64,000 bases of DNA from Mactromeris polynyma (lineage: Eukaryota > Mollusca > Bivalvia > Venerida > Mactridae): positions 3,658,001 to 3,722,000 of the forward strand of contig JASFXZ010000038.1 in the NCBI GenBank assembly GCA_032209605.1, given 5' to 3'. The notes under the pieces were generated by a model that searched no databases, was not told the DNA's origin, and was given only the letters and a program-made list of their open reading frames with translations. Shown one piece after another: positions 10,683 through 23,367 of the stretch (the stretch's first letter is position 1; every line of letters starts with the position of its first letter). A program made the translations under genes and the position numbers.

Positions 10683-11308
10683 TATATTGATAAAACAACT
10701 TATGGTGAAACTGTAAATCATTGTTCATAGTTAACACTAACTGATGGGTATCACAACAATGAGTCAAGTTTTGCTCAGAGGATGAGACATTATGAAGATA
10801 ACTCTGATAATGCCGAACTATAATTCCTCTTTTGTGCAGCTACAACTATTCATTGATGTTTATTCTTGCAATTGTCCTGTTTATTGTGGAATATCATGGG
10901 TTCCATTTGACCCTGAGTTGATCCCTTGACCCCTGGAATTTCGAAAAAGCCACATTTTCACCCAAAGGATTCTGGCTGAAGTGTAAATTTTTCTATAAAT
11001 AATAGGTATTTTGGCTATAAACTCATAAAATCTGGTCAAAAAATATCAAAATGACCCTCGAGATTCAGTCTCTAGTGGAACCCCTCAATATAGAAGTGAG
11101 GTCAGAAGAATATCTTTTTCCCTCGGTACAAGTGGCAGCAGTGAATATAATCTTCTTACGTTCTTGTAGAGTGTATGTCATGTATTGTAATTGTCAGGCT
11201 ATGATTTCACTAGGCTTTTAAAGTTGATGTTCTTCTGAAGTCAACTATTTTATATTTTGTGTAATGAAAATTATGCAGCAATTGGTGAGCCATTGATAAT
11301 AATGCTTG

Positions 11309-11490
11309 TACAGTAAAACTTCAATAATAAGACCACCCTTTGGACCCTTGAAAACTGGTCTTTATATTGAGATGGAATATAGTGTGGAACCCTCATAATG
11401 GACTTGAAATGGGTGGTCTTATTATTGAGGTGGTCATATTATTGAGGTGGTCTTATTATTGAGGTGGTCTTTAAGTGAGGTTTTACTGTA
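11309..11490 (+). mobile_element. 182-bp Tigger-like MITE, copy 2
   Basis: Starts TACAGTAAAACTTCAATAAT and ends GAGGTTTTACTGTA. Near the right end the unit GGTGGTCTTATTATTGA is tandemly repeated. It lies downstream of CLNS1A, probably within or just beyond its 3' UTR. Confidence 0.75.
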
Positions 11491-11606
11491 TCTCTAATAT
11501 AGTTAACATACTAGATCTTTTATTTGACTGTACATCATCTAGCACTAAACACAAATTCTTCAAAAAGTTTAGTGTGAAACGGATCTGAATTGATGAGATC
11601 AGCTGC

Positions 11607-11870
11607 AGGGTGCATTTCATCAAAAGTCCTAGGTGCACTTTTCACTCCTAAGTACACTTTTTGCACCTAAGCCAATTTAAGCATGTTTTGTTACATGAAT
11701 TTAAAAAACAAAATTCAACCAAATTTTAGTTTAATCTTAAAGAATATGACATATTAAAGATATTTACACTTCAAAATGTCTTAAATATATTGAGCAAACA
11801 TGACATATTCCTTCCAGAAAGTTTCACTCCTATCTTTTCATACTTACGATTTTTGATGAAACGCAGCCCA
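11607..11870. mobile_element. ~264-bp MITE with imperfect ~25-bp TIRs
   Basis: The left end (AGGGTGCATTTCATCAAAAG) is mirrored on the right by TTTTTGATGAAACGCAGCCC, and inner CACTCCTA motifs are inverted as well. There is no coding potential and no convincing target duplication. Confidence 0.6.
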
Positions 11871-12232
11871 GGAGTGAACTAGGACCTGGTGCATTCTAGT
11901 GACAGAACGTTGAAGTGTATTTTAACATTTTGTAAATTGTACTGTGTTAAATGCTGGCAGTTTCTGTGCCACTATGACTGTGGGTCCATTATTTCAGTAT
12001 GATTTTAGATATTGTTTTTTAAAGTTCTTACTTTCCTGATCTTCCCTTGCAGCACATGGATCAATGCCTTCACAAATACCACTTATATGTTTGAATATAA
12101 TGACTGTTGTACTCATTCATTTTATTATATTTTATCATTTTTAAATTTTATCATTCAGCCACCCACATTAACCTTATTTCTCTGTAATCTTACCAGAACA
12201 ATGTCATTGTCTAACATATAAAATCAAAGTGT

Positions 12233-12238
12233 AATAAA
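12233..12238 (+). terminator. Candidate polyadenylation signal for CLNS1A
   Basis: AATAAA about 1.5 kb past the stop codon. In sequence this AT-rich the hexamer is weak evidence, and a nearer site may be used. Confidence 0.25.
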
Positions 12239-12240
12239 CT

Positions 12241-12824
12241 GAAATAAGAGAATACCGCAAAACTGTTTGTTGACCAAGGGTCTCTGTACATAATTTACTA
12301 AAGGGAGACTACTGCTTAGAAGATTGGTAACTTGCAAGCCCTTGTTTCACTAACCACTTGACTTGCCAAAAACACGATTTTGTCTTCAACTTTACACTTA
12401 AAATGTCTTTGTTTTGAGCAATTGAAACTAAATCATGCCATTATGGGTAGGCCCATTCATGAAAGAAGTAAGCGGTACTCCAACTGACTCGCCAAAAGAA
12501 ATAAAAAGAAATTTAACAAATTTTACATTCGGGCCCAAATCTTGTGGATAAGAGAAATGTATGCAAATATACAAGTTGTGTTGCCTTAACCTGATGTTTA
12601 CCTTTCTATCAGCTGTCATTATTGATTATTTTATTCATGAATAGATGTACAATATCGTGTAATCCAGTTCTAGATTGTTCTGACTCTCTATCTTGCATGA
12701 TACATACATGTAAATATTAAAGCATATACCATACATACATGGTTAATATCAAAGTGATGCCTTAGTATGGAGTAATGTTGCAAGCGATGCCATCATATCA
12801 ATCATGAAGCACACCTATTAATGA
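12241..12824. other. Intergenic, nothing recognised
   Basis: AT-rich sequence between CLNS1A and a RepC fragment. I see no gene, RNA or repeat here. Confidence 0.4.
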
Positions 12825-12990
12825 CTAAAAGAGAGAATAAGTTGCTTCAGGGAACGCCACATACATGAGACCATGCCTCCCCACACAGACCCCCAGGAAA
12901 ACAACAGTAAAACATCAGGCTTCTGAGGAGGCACAGGGGCGCAAGGAATGGCTGTATTTAAGTATTACAGGAAAAAACTTCCTTACTTGA
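12825..12990 (+). mobile_element. RepC dispersed repeat, copy 1 (partial)
   Basis: Begins AGAGAGAATAAGTTGCT and continues with CCCCACACAGACCCCCAGG, GGAGGCACAGGGGCGCAAG. The order is the same as in the copies at 39607 and 60981. The 3' part (GGAGAATCA..GGACAAA) is missing. Class unknown; no terminal repeats seen. Confidence 0.65.
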
Positions 12991-13337
12991 GATACCAAGT
13001 AGAACTTCAAAGGCATAAGTTCACTTAACACAAAAAATCGGCCCTGTGTCAAAATCTTTTTTCATTATAAATCATTCAAATCGTTCAACTAACTGTATTC
13101 ATAAATCATTATTATGCATAACATTTTGATGAAGTAGATACATGAAATGTAGTACGTTTTTCAATAAAAACCTGTTATACGACGAGTTCACTTAATTACA
13201 CCCATGACATCTCTGTTACCATAGCAACAGAATTAAGAAAATCAAAGATAATTCAATGAATTTCTACTGTGATATTGGATAGAAAAAAACAAAATTACAA
13301 ATTGCGACAACAACAACAAAAAGTGTTCAATCATTTT

Positions 13338-13510
13338 TCAGTCACATACGGCGGCCAATTGACCTAACCAGTTTTCCTGGAATTAATTATCAACCAGTAT
13401 TAACTTGCTCTTCTCGAGCAACTGACAACTTATCCATATGTAGAGGACTTGACCATAGCCAATGTCACGGAAGAACAAAACATGTCCAACCCGGGTTTAT
13501 CTCGTGTACG
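13338..13510 (-). mobile_element. SINE-A fragment (body and tail)
   Basis: On the minus strand: GTGACATTGGCTATGGTCAA, GTTGTCAGTTGCTCGAGAAG, then GATAATTAATTCCAGGAAAA and GGTTAGGTCAATTGGCC. It matches the body and tail of the 7475 copy; the tRNA-like head is missing or diverged. Confidence 0.65.
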
Positions 13511-14036
13511 CTTGATATAAGATTGTATTGTCACTACTCTACAGTTAAACAACATCACTGTCTTACAAATTGAGTGTAATTGGTTAAGAAATGAATTTGG
13601 AATTTAAATGGTACATGTTTATCATTTCGCCCAATTTGATGTCTTTATTTTCTGTGTTTAATCATCGGCAAAGCGATATAAGCAATGCATTTACAGCTCG
13701 ACACAAATAAGAATAACTCGGTTCTTTGGCAGAGCAGTAATAAAAGTGCTAGCTGTTACTGTGTTAGCCGATATTAGACTTCTTGATTGATACACTGAAA
13801 ACCATTATATCCCGTCATCTAGATACTGGGGATATTTGTGTTGAAATGAACATATTAACGACATAATTATGTTCTATGAAATTTAAACCACCGTTGAACG
13901 CCAAGACTTGCGCGTAAGCTCGTGTAAAAACGTAGTGTAACGAACGACGACTCTGACAGACAGATTGAAATCTTGCCCTTTCTGAACCCATTTGTGTCAC
14001 AGTTTTCTGCCGTTTTTCATCAACAGTATTTGAGTT

Positions 14037-14170
14037 TAGTGCGGCGGTCAGTTAATATAACCAGTATTCCTTGATTACCAACCAGTACTGACTTGTTCTT
14101 CCTCGCAGCAACTGGCAGCTTCCCTACTGAGAGGAGATGGACCGCTTCTGTACGACTCGAACATAGTATA
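14037..14170 (-). mobile_element. SINE-A fragment (tail)
   Basis: On the minus strand: AAGCTGCCAGTTGCTGCGAG, AGTACTGGTTGGTAATCAAG, then TGGTTATATTAACTGACCGC. A diverged tail of the SINE-A family. Confidence 0.55.
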
Positions 14171-14415
14171 GCACAACAATTATTTGCTGCGTTTTGTTTA
14201 CAGTAAATGAAGCAATAGCTATGAACATCAAATGTATTTCTTTTTTTTGGAAAATGCAATCATGTACACGTTGCTTCGCGCTTGCAATATTAGGGATTTG
14301 AAAAATGACCGTGGATTTCTAGATAATGTAAAATGCCACATTTGTTAAAGTGGAGATTAAATACTTACAAGATTAAGATTAAAGCGTGCTACCAGTGGTA
14401 TATACATATACTATA

Positions 14416-14512
14416 GAAGGGGTAAAGGGAGAGAACTCTAGGAGGGATAATGGGATAGAACTCTAGGATGGAGAAAGGGAGAGAACTCTAGAAGGGATAA
14501 TGGGAGAAATCT
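14416..14512. repeat. Short ~28-33-bp tandem repeat
   Basis: About three and a half imperfect copies of a unit with AGAGAACTCTAG and GGGATAATGGGA. It is GA-rich and non-coding. Confidence 0.6.
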
Positions 14513-15463
14513 CGTGACAATCTCACGTGGTCCAAACTTTTTAAAAATATCTCGAATGTCTATGTTTTCATCACACCTAGTATGTATAGAGAATTGTATG
14601 CAGCATATTAGACATTAAAGTAGATCATACTCATACTTCATTTACAAACTCGACTAATATCTATCCAATATGCTTAGTACATTTGAAGATTTCTCAAATT
14701 TCATGAACTTACCTGGGATGCAAGATTACAACTTATCTTGGTATTATTTCATTTTACGCAATGATAAAAGCTAAATTTTCTTTCAATAAACGGATACTTT
14801 CTTATCAAAATGAGTTATAAAACACACCGTCGTTAAACTTTGTACATGGATTAATACGTTAAATCACGTACCAGATATCACGTGTCTACACTATGAAATG
14901 AAATAAGTCTTAAACTCGCTACTTAATCAGATTGGGCAATGTAAGACTATATCATTGACTTTATTGAAAATCATGTACCTGTTCAGTGAATACGAAAATC
15001 AATGACAGTAGTTATTAAGCAATTCTTTACCACACAAAGGCTCTCCTAAAAATCGTTGCTTTCGGGTATTTCTTTCTACAATTGTTTTGGCAGGTAATTC
15101 GATGCTTTAGATTTCTTTAGACATTTTTTCACTTTTGGATCGAACAAAATCCTGAACATATGGGCTAACATTGTGTCGGGCCAGATGAGTTGGTCGGAGA
15201 GGTAATTGCAACAAACATTTTTTAAGGATTGCCTAATGGTCATTGTTTACCATGACTTAGTTAAAAGTTCTGAATACATATGGCTATTAAAACACGCATT
15301 TGGATTCGCGTACACTGTATTTGAAACTGACGAAAACATATGTAGCAATTTAATAAAATTGTGTAATTTTAACAAGGATTCACGAACAAGTTTGATTTTT
15401 CTCTAAACAGCGCAGACGACATATCTTAAATCTTTACTGCTTTAATAATTTGAATTGTGAAGA
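14513..15463 (+). other. Upstream region of the KY-like gene
   Basis: No clear TATA box, GC box or upstream exon is recognised. A 67-codon frame at 15206 has no known domain. This is the expected place for the promoter and 5' UTR. Confidence 0.35.
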
Positions 15464-18400
15464 ATGAGTGACGCAGACAATAATGAAAAAAGTGACGTCA
15501 CGGAAAGGGTCGCGTACAGAGATAAAGACGGAACGATTAAATTTTACGAGGATGGCAAAGCACCAACATACCTATTACGAAATGATTCGAGAACAAATGT
15601 GGATATTGGACGAAATTTCTCGAAAAATGGAGCGAGTGAAGCAAATGAGGTTTCTGACCATGGGGAAAGCTATGCACCATCAGGAAATACTCACTTTAAC
15701 GAGGTATACGGGATTAATTGCTTGTCACGGTAACGTTGAGTTAATTAAGGTCCGTACGTTGCACCATTCTATTGAACTAAGTCTTCAGTATTTGTTTTGA
15801 AAAATCGGTCGTTTATTCGCAAACTGTGAGTTTGAACCTGGCTTCTCAAAAACAATGCATACATACATACACAGAGCCAGTACATGGATAGAACCTCTCT
15901 TGAGTATCAACCTCAAAGTAACAACTGTATCAACTTGCCCGTGGAAAAAGCACCAATTCTACGTCTTTAAAGCAGTAATATCTCCACATCATCCCTTGCT
16001 CTACAGTGTGGTCTATATCTTCACTTTAAATGTGATACGCTTTCATTATCATCATACATATTTTTAATTTCTTGATTCATTATGATGGTAATTTAATGGT
16101 TATGTTTGATCAGAACTTCTCTTGACTTTATGTAGTGTAATTTAGTCCCAAATGCTTTCTTTATTTTCCCAGGTAACGAATTATCACTGATAATCGGATG
16201 GGACTGATTTTCTATAGATAATTCCTAATGCATGTGTATGTACATACTCTGCTGTGATAAGGAATTAATGATTGCAGTTTAACATGTCGTTATTTTAATT
16301 TAATCTGCGATGTAATTTTGGGTAAACTATATCTGAGATTCATACATTTATAGACACACTATTGTGATGACCACGTGGACGTTCCCCAGTCACCATCTTC
16401 AGGTATTCCGTTACCAAGGAAACGAAGACGTGATCTGTTACCAGATGGTCTGGTTCTCAAAAGTACAGACGAACATTCCATGAAAGTGAGTCTTCAATAC
16501 ACACCCGTATATTTATAGTTTGTTTGTACAAACAGTTTGATGTATTCCTACTTCCAAATGCTACAACAGTAAAATAAACACTCGTATAAACCCAATTCGA
16601 TAAAGCATTCATTATCGATTTACCCATTATGTTTGGTATAGGGTGGGAAGGTTGTTGAAATCATATTTTCAATTATGAACGGATGCACAGGTTGTGTACA
16701 ACACCCATACCATTGATATTTAGGTAAACACGACAATAAAAGAAATAGCGAATTTGCATTATAAATGAGAGGTTTTGTTATCAGTTATGAGTTGCATAAA
16801 TTTAGATAACACTATTTTCGACACAATGCTAATGGTTTGTTATTATGAAGAAAACATGATTGATCGAAGATTCCTGATGGACAATAAGTATTTGTTTAGT
16901 TAAATACACTTCAAACGCGTGTTTAGTATAAGCAACAGTGCATTGCAACCAGAATGAATACATTCCCCTGACTTACTTGGTAGTGTGTGTTTGTTTAATA
17001 AACGGACAGCGAATTTTGTTAAAAACTAAGCTAAAACGTTGGAACTTCCACTCAGCACTATATTTTTAATTGTTATAAAAAACACAATAAGTCACGCCTG
17101 TTCACTGGTTTCATCAATCTAGAGAGTTAAGAAATCAAAAATAAATCGGATACATTAAACATACCACTCTTCTTCAATCGTTTTTAGAAAACTAAACAGT
17201 ATTTGTTAATGACCTAATGCACGTTAAGCAAACAACAACACCGTATCTTCCTAGAGGCAACACGCACCGAGGGCAACGAATGATGATGATTTGTCAACTA
17301 TCAAGTCCAGCATCCGTATACAATATTTATTGTTTCTCATGTCTATGTTTGTAGGCACCACTACTCACGAGAGAAGATCTTGGTTCGCTGGTAACGTACC
17401 TAACATCCAGGGCAACATCTGATCTGGAGAAAGTTCGAGCATTCTACTTATGGATTACACACAATATCAAGTTAGTCATGTATAGATATACAATATACAA
17501 TGGAACACACATATAACGTACTGGGTTATAACGAATAAACAGATAGTACAGTAAAGCCTCACATTAAGACCACCTCAATAACAAGACCATCTCAAAATTA
17601 AGACCACAATATTCAAGTCCGCTTTTGCTCTTTATTCAACCTAAATATTAAGACCACCTCAATAAGAAGACCAGTTTTCAAGAGCCCCGAGTGTAGTCTT
17701 ATTATTGAGGTTTTACTGTACAAATGTACTTAGTCATTTTCATTCCCCGACCATTCATTTCTATATTTTATTGTGTAACTACACGGTTATAATGAATTTG
17801 GATTAAAGCGTAATTTGTCACAGTTTATTCAGTGCATCTAAATTACGACCATACTTACAAGAAATCCGGTTAAGCTACCGCGAAACTTGATTTTATAATC
17901 CACTATGACTGGTTGTGTAGCAAATACACATGCTGTTTTAAAGAGTTTTGTTATTTTTTCAAAACAACGATACACAAGCACAAACATAGACCTTGGGACA
18001 ATTTAATGTCCATGTACAGTGAAACCTTAATAATAAGTCAACCCTTGGGACCTTTGAAAATTGGTCTTAATATTGAGGTTGAAAAAAGAGCGAAACAATC
18101 GAAATGGACTTGAAAAGTGTGATCGTAATATTGAGGTGGTCTTATTATTGAGGTTTTACTGGTCATGTACATACAATTGTCACGTGGTCTATGTTTGTGT
18201 GGCTAATAGCATTTTAAGGCGATAATAATTTATGTTGAACCGGATTAAAAATGGGGTGTAATATGACAAAATGATAATATGACAACTACATGTAATTTGT
18301 CCTGACCTTAGCGTAGTATCCGATTTCTTTACCTGCTACATTTAGTTTTATTCACAGATTGAATCATTCCATTTCTGGAAGTTGGTAATTGATGATGTTT

Positions 18401-21057
18401 GTTGAATGTCAGACAGTTTCAGTGATATTTTCGATTATTCATTATCACAGTTTAAAAATTTATCGCGTACAGCTACCGTGGTGCAACATATGACAGGGTG
18501 GGGTAACGTACCATAGAGTGCCAACGGACATACTCAGAATTAACAAATATCTCAATACAGCGAATACAACACACCATTATAATATCAGTTATCAGATCAC
18601 TGTAATTTCACTTTAGTTCCGTATTAAAGATGTATCTGGCTCATCTGAACATAAAATGTTTGAATTGGCATTATCCAGTAGTGTTGTTACATTGGCTAAA
18701 ACATCTCTAATAAGAACCATTGCAATGTAAAACTGATTGAAAAAATATTTTTTTTATCATATTACTTACAGTAAAAACCGGTAAAATAGCCTGATTGTTA
18801 AAAAAACTGGAAGTTTTTTAAGTTTTATTATGTACAAACATCTTTCTTCAACAAATATGGATTAATACATTATGAGTTCATTCTTTATAAATGCACGTTT
18901 AGTAATGTTTTAACCATAGTAAATATATTTTTCATGTTTGGTCAATTAAACAAATGAACAAAAAATGAGCATAGTATAACTTTAACGATGGATCGCATTC
19001 GGAACTATTGTGATGAATGGATTTCATCGAGACTTTTCAGTTTTATGTCAAAACTGATGGCTATTGTTTAATACTTAAGAATATTACTTACATATTCGAA
19101 ACTGTTAGCAAATGAATTACAAATATAATGAAACAAAATGTTCAAATGTTTATTCATTTAGTTGTATTTTGTCAACAGTTATGACACCTCCGGATACTTT
19201 GGTCGAGCGCCACCGAAACCTACAGATCCACTCTCTGTTCTCAAAACCAGACTTGCTGTGTGTGAAGGTTACTGTAAACTCTTCGAAGCCTTCTGTGTGT
19301 AAGTTCAATATATACTTGTAGTTAATTTTAAGAAAATGAAAACATTTTGTTTTAGTTTACGAGATCAAGACACAGGCGAATATATACTTTTGTTAGATCT
19401 ATACGTGTTTTTTTAACATTCAGATTTATCATCTCACACAAAATAATGTAAAGTTATATTATCCTGCGTTTATATAATTAAAACGGTAATAATAATAATA
19501 AGAATAATAAGAATAATAAGAAAAAAAGTGACTTTATTTAAAGAGGCAACATAGTTGGGCAAGCCCTAGCCCCGCATACATGTCTCTGTACTCCGACTTT
19601 TACACGCGTCGTTCGTAACAGCGACAGTATAGAGACTATAGGCCCAGTCTTCACTGTGAGCCTCTATATTAAGAGTATAGAATTACGAGTTTACACTGTT
19701 CATATATTGTTGCAGGAAAGCGAACATACCAGTAAAAATCATATCTGGCTACGCAAAAGCTTACGGATACAATCCCGGTAGTGACGTCACAAAAGATGAA
19801 CACAATGCGCATGCTTGGAATGCGGTTCTTCTCGATTCTGATTGGTTCCTATTAGATGTCACGTGGGGATCTGGCTATGTGAAATCTAAGGAAAAGACCT
19901 ACGTAGCCGCCTTCAACGAAGCTTATTTCTTGACGGATCCTGATGTGTTTGCGACGGACCATTTCCCAAGTTATATTAAGGGGTTTGAACAGTATGGAAG
20001 TGATCTGAGATGGCAGTTGACCGAAGAATACGTATCCAAGGAAGAGTTTTGTAGCATCGTAAATTTTGACAAACACGGAAAAGAATGGGGTATTGAACCA
20101 GTGAGTCATGAACAAGCTGTTATTACAGGGATAGAATACGAGGTAGATATTGTATTGAGAGAATCATACGATGCCATATCCGATTATGTTGCATTTCTCT
20201 ACTTAGACGATCGGAAGTTAGACCAGTTTACATATGCTTGCAAACCGACTGAAGACACAGTGAAAATACACGTTTGCTTGCCGACACTTGGTCTGTTTAC
20301 GTTACAGATTTATGGACGTCGTGAAAAAGATGGAAAACGTTCGAATTATCAGCCAATCGTTAAGTACATGGTGCATTGCATTAAAGCGTACGAGACGGTT
20401 ATTCCGTATCCAGCACACCATACGGTGTACGGTCCTACACGAGACGTTATCAAATATGGCGTCAGCGACATTGGCGCCACCTATAACGAAGTGGAAGAAG
20501 GGGAGATAATTTTGAGTATTAAGCCAATTGCTAATGTGGACATAGTACCAAAGCTGCGATTTGGTGATCATAACATTGACCTAAAAAACTATTGTTTTAT
20601 AGATTTCTCCGATTGCTTCCAGTACTTAAACATTATTTTGAGACTTAGGTACGAAGGCTATTTTAAACTTGAATTGCTTACGGTACCAGAGGATTCAACC
20701 CACTACAGTACGTTTATGACTTACCTACTCAAATGCACAAAAGCATGTAGAGATGGAATATTTCCAGTTTCCAATTTGCATGCAGTGAAATATAAGTGTT
20801 GTATTCTTGAACCGTTGTCTAAATTTCACATGCCGAATACTGATATTTTTGTCTGTATAAAATCCCCTATTTTAACGAAAGTAAAGTGCCAAGGAACGCA
20901 ATTTGAAAAAACTGATGACGTCACATTTGCGGGTACCATTCGAACACCAAATGAAGGAGAAGCTTTTGTGATTGAAGGCAGTACAAATGATGGAATTTAT
21001 CATTCCTTATATACATACAAGGCTTCGTGTGTTACTGGTGATTTGGAAACGTTCTGA
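15464..21057 (+). CDS. Kyphoscoliosis peptidase (KY/hillarin)-like protein with transglutaminase-like core (five exons)
   Basis: Exons: 15464-15703, 16354-16485, 17355-17470, 19179-19298, 19716-21057, all GT-AG with compatible phases, giving 649 residues. The start is the first ATG of exon 1. Residues 1-124 are low-complexity, with a basic PRKRRRD stretch. Exon 3 (LEKVRAFYLWITHNI) begins the transglutaminase-like domain. The triad is present as Cys191 (RLAVCEGYCKLFEAF), His235 (HNAHAWNAVLLD) and Asp250 (WFLLDVTWGSGY). The large last exon (~445 residues) carries the beta-rich C-terminal region typical of KY/hillarin. The family acts in muscle and cytoskeleton organisation, and enzymatic activity is debated even in family members with the triad. 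Two Tigger-like MITEs and a RepB copy lie in intron 3. There is no signal peptide. A paralogue-specific name is not possible from this sequence. Confidence 0.88.
17547..17720 (+). mobile_element. Tigger-like MITE, copy 3
   Basis: Starts TACAGTAAAGCCTCACATTA and ends ATTGAGGTTTTACTGTA. Within intron 3 of the KY-like gene. Confidence 0.75.
18015..18161 (+). mobile_element. Tigger-like MITE, copy 4
   Basis: Starts TACAGTGAAACCTTAATAAT and ends ATTGAGGTTTTACTG, but lacks the final TA. The shorter length implies an internal loss. Same intron as copy 3. Confidence 0.7.
18624..18985 (-). mobile_element. RepB, 362-bp TTAA-flanked MITE, copy 1
   Basis: Bounded by TTAA at both ends. The terminal inverted repeats read TTAAAGATGTATCTGGCTCA and, inverted, TTAAAGTTATACTATGCTCA. 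It is exactly as long as the copy at 46925-47286 but in the opposite orientation. A TTAA target is characteristic of piggyBac-type transposition, although the CCC/GGG ends of classical piggyBac are absent. In intron 3 of the KY-like gene. Confidence 0.8.
19490..19528. repeat. AAT/AAG-rich microsatellite
   Basis: Run of AATAAT/AAGAATAAT trinucleotide repeats in intron 4 of the KY-like gene. Confidence 0.7.
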
Positions 21058-21599
21058 AAAAAATGTCGTACACAAATCTCGCATAGTAATCTCCCGATAG
21101 GAAGATACATTTTTGTAAACATGTCGTGTTTTTTACCGAATTTTTAGACTCTTCATATCGTTTGCTTTATAATCTTGCCACGTTGTTGCTACGCTGTAGT
21201 ACGTTATGGAGAAAATTCAGCGATTTTGGAACATGTCTAAAATTAAATTTCCGGTTGGCGTATTGTCACGTTTTATTCATCAGGTTGTAGTCACGCTAAA
21301 CGTGGCAAACAAAACGTGACACTATGACTTGGGCATCAAATAGTAAACAACATAGATTATTTATACGAACCATTTTTGCACGACAATAGCTCATGACCTC
21401 GGAGATCGGCGCATGAATCACCTAGATTTTTGAAGCGTTTAAAACGCAATTTACGATTAGAAATCTGCTGAAAACTGAAGAATACAATAAAAACGAAATT
21501 AGTTCAATAGTGTAAAAGATCAATTAACACAAATTATATGTATGTTTGTGTCATTTTGTCAATTACTTGTATGTATATAGTGTGTTTATTTATTAGAGT
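21058..21599 (+). other. 3' region of the KY-like gene
   Basis: Probable 3' UTR. AATAAA at 21486-21491, about 430 bp past the stop codon, is the best candidate polyadenylation signal. No other feature is seen. Confidence 0.4.
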
Positions 21600-21835
21600 G
21601 TCACCCCTACAGAAAGGGCCAGCAATTTCTGTTTACCTACATTCTGAGCATATTTACTTATCGAGTCCTCTCCTTTAATGCCAGACACCAGACAGGTAGG
21701 CACACGGGAACCTTTATTTAACTTCAATGTAGCTGATATATCAATATCTGAACGAACCCCTACCAGGAATCGAACCTTCGACCTACCGCTCCCAAGGCGG
21801 ATGACTTAACCACTCGGCATAGGGAGACGGCATAT
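21600..21835 (-). mobile_element. tRNA-derived SINE-B, copy 1
   Basis: On the minus strand the head reads GCCGAGTGGTTAAGTCATCC (A box) then GGTTCGATTCCTGG (B box). The body contains CACCAGACAGG-type sequence and CTGGTGTCTGGCATTAAAGG. The same body order appears in the + copy at 58832-59085. The head resembles a Ser/Leu-type tRNA with a long variable region. Confidence 0.75.
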
Positions 21836-21937
21836 ATTTTCAAGTCTTCGTGTGCTTTTGTGACGGCCGTGTACTTTGTATGTGGCATTTCTTGTTCGAC
21901 AGTATTCCTGAATACTGTATATATGTTATATATATTA

Positions 21938-21977
21938 TACAGTAAAACCTCAATAGTAAGACCAACCTTGGGACCCA
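21938..21977 (+). mobile_element. Truncated Tigger-like MITE, copy 5
   Basis: TACAGTAAAACCTCAATAGT and GACCAACCTTGGGACCC match the left end of the family; the rest is absent. Confidence 0.65.
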
Positions 21978-23367
21978 AGCACAAGGCCTGACGACAACTT
22001 GTCTAGAAATGGATTGGTGAAATAATGAGTATAGCATTATAAAGTACATTTTATTACATCGGTTTACCGACTACGAGAGATTAATCGAGCAAGATCGTAC
22101 TGTGTCAGTTAAATATCTGATTCAAATTCAAATTATTTCAACACCTCACATCTCCTCGAACGATTGCGTTACATATAATTGCAATGAAACCGTTATTTTC
22201 CATGATAAATAAGAAGTCGGACTTCAAAGAAACTGATGATATCAAAACATGAAGCAGTGCGAATATTGCGGTGTGAATTTTTTTATTTTATCTTGAATCA
22301 TCGATGGCAATTCGAAGCAACTTAGTATGTGAATGGCAAATATTCTGATATGTGCGACAAGAGTGGTCTAGCCAAACAATGAATTGCTTATGAACCGAGT
22401 TCTTTGTATTTACAGCTGCTTGCGGAGATATACCAGTTGATCTTAAATGAGATAGTAAAAGCGATACAATATTACTTCAAGGACGCCGCTGATGTTTGTT
22501 TTGCAATTCCCACTTTTAACTTTGTATTTTGCCCATCTTTTCGAGCAATTGACGTCGTCTCTTCATTTGCTTGGGCTTTAAATAAGACATCTTTGTCTAG
22601 ATTCAATGCTCTGTAGATTTATATATTTATGTTTTTGATGCATTATCCAGTTCTCGTCGTCTGGTGTTTAAGAGTTTACAGCTAGAATGTTCTTATTTAC
22701 ATTAGGATAACAGGGCTCTAGAACTTGTCCTGATACACAGTTGTCCCGGAGTAGTGTACATGTTAAATTTGACTTGTCTGACATGGGAAGTTAGTTGTAC
22801 AAGCTTAGAATACAGAGTACGGATTAACATGAAAGTAGGCGTACAAAACAGACTTGTCCCGGACTAAGTCCAACTCAACTATTGGTAGCCCGAATCGGCA
22901 ACCAAGACTTGCCCGGGACATCGGGCTAGTGGTCTTCTAGAGGTCTTATCATATATAAGTATGAGTTAAGCACTCAAATCACAAATGGAAATTTGAGTGT
23001 GAAAAATGTAAGATAATGTTAAATGAGTACTGAATATTCGTTTTAGTTCATTTTCCTTGAGACTTGAGGTGTGGTTATGAGATATTGGAGTAATTATTGG
23101 TTTGTGTGCCACACTCCACACCCAGAATAAATAATTACTCACATATCTCGTACTACTTTCAAATGTCTTAGAAAGTGTGCCACATGGATTATTCAGCACT
23201 TATTTAACATGATCATACAATTTACATTCAATATGAGTTACTTTCAGGCTAATAAGAGAACATTTTGTGATTTTAGTGCGGAGTGTAAGTATCCGTTATA
23301 ATGCCGGACACTGGTTCATTCTTCAGTGATGTTTGCCACTGGTTGTTCCAATGCGATGCTCCTACTT
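21978..23367. other. Intergenic with two palindromes
   Basis: No gene recognised; a 71-codon frame at 22404 after a possible acceptor shows no known domain. Repeats of ACTTGTCCCGG near 22750-22920, ending in TAGCCCGA/TCGGGCTA, look like part of an unknown element. Hairpins: CACTCAAAT/ATTTGAGTG at 22971-22999, and ~20-bp arms GAGATATTGGAGTAATTATT with partner at about 23078-23147. Confidence 0.45.
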
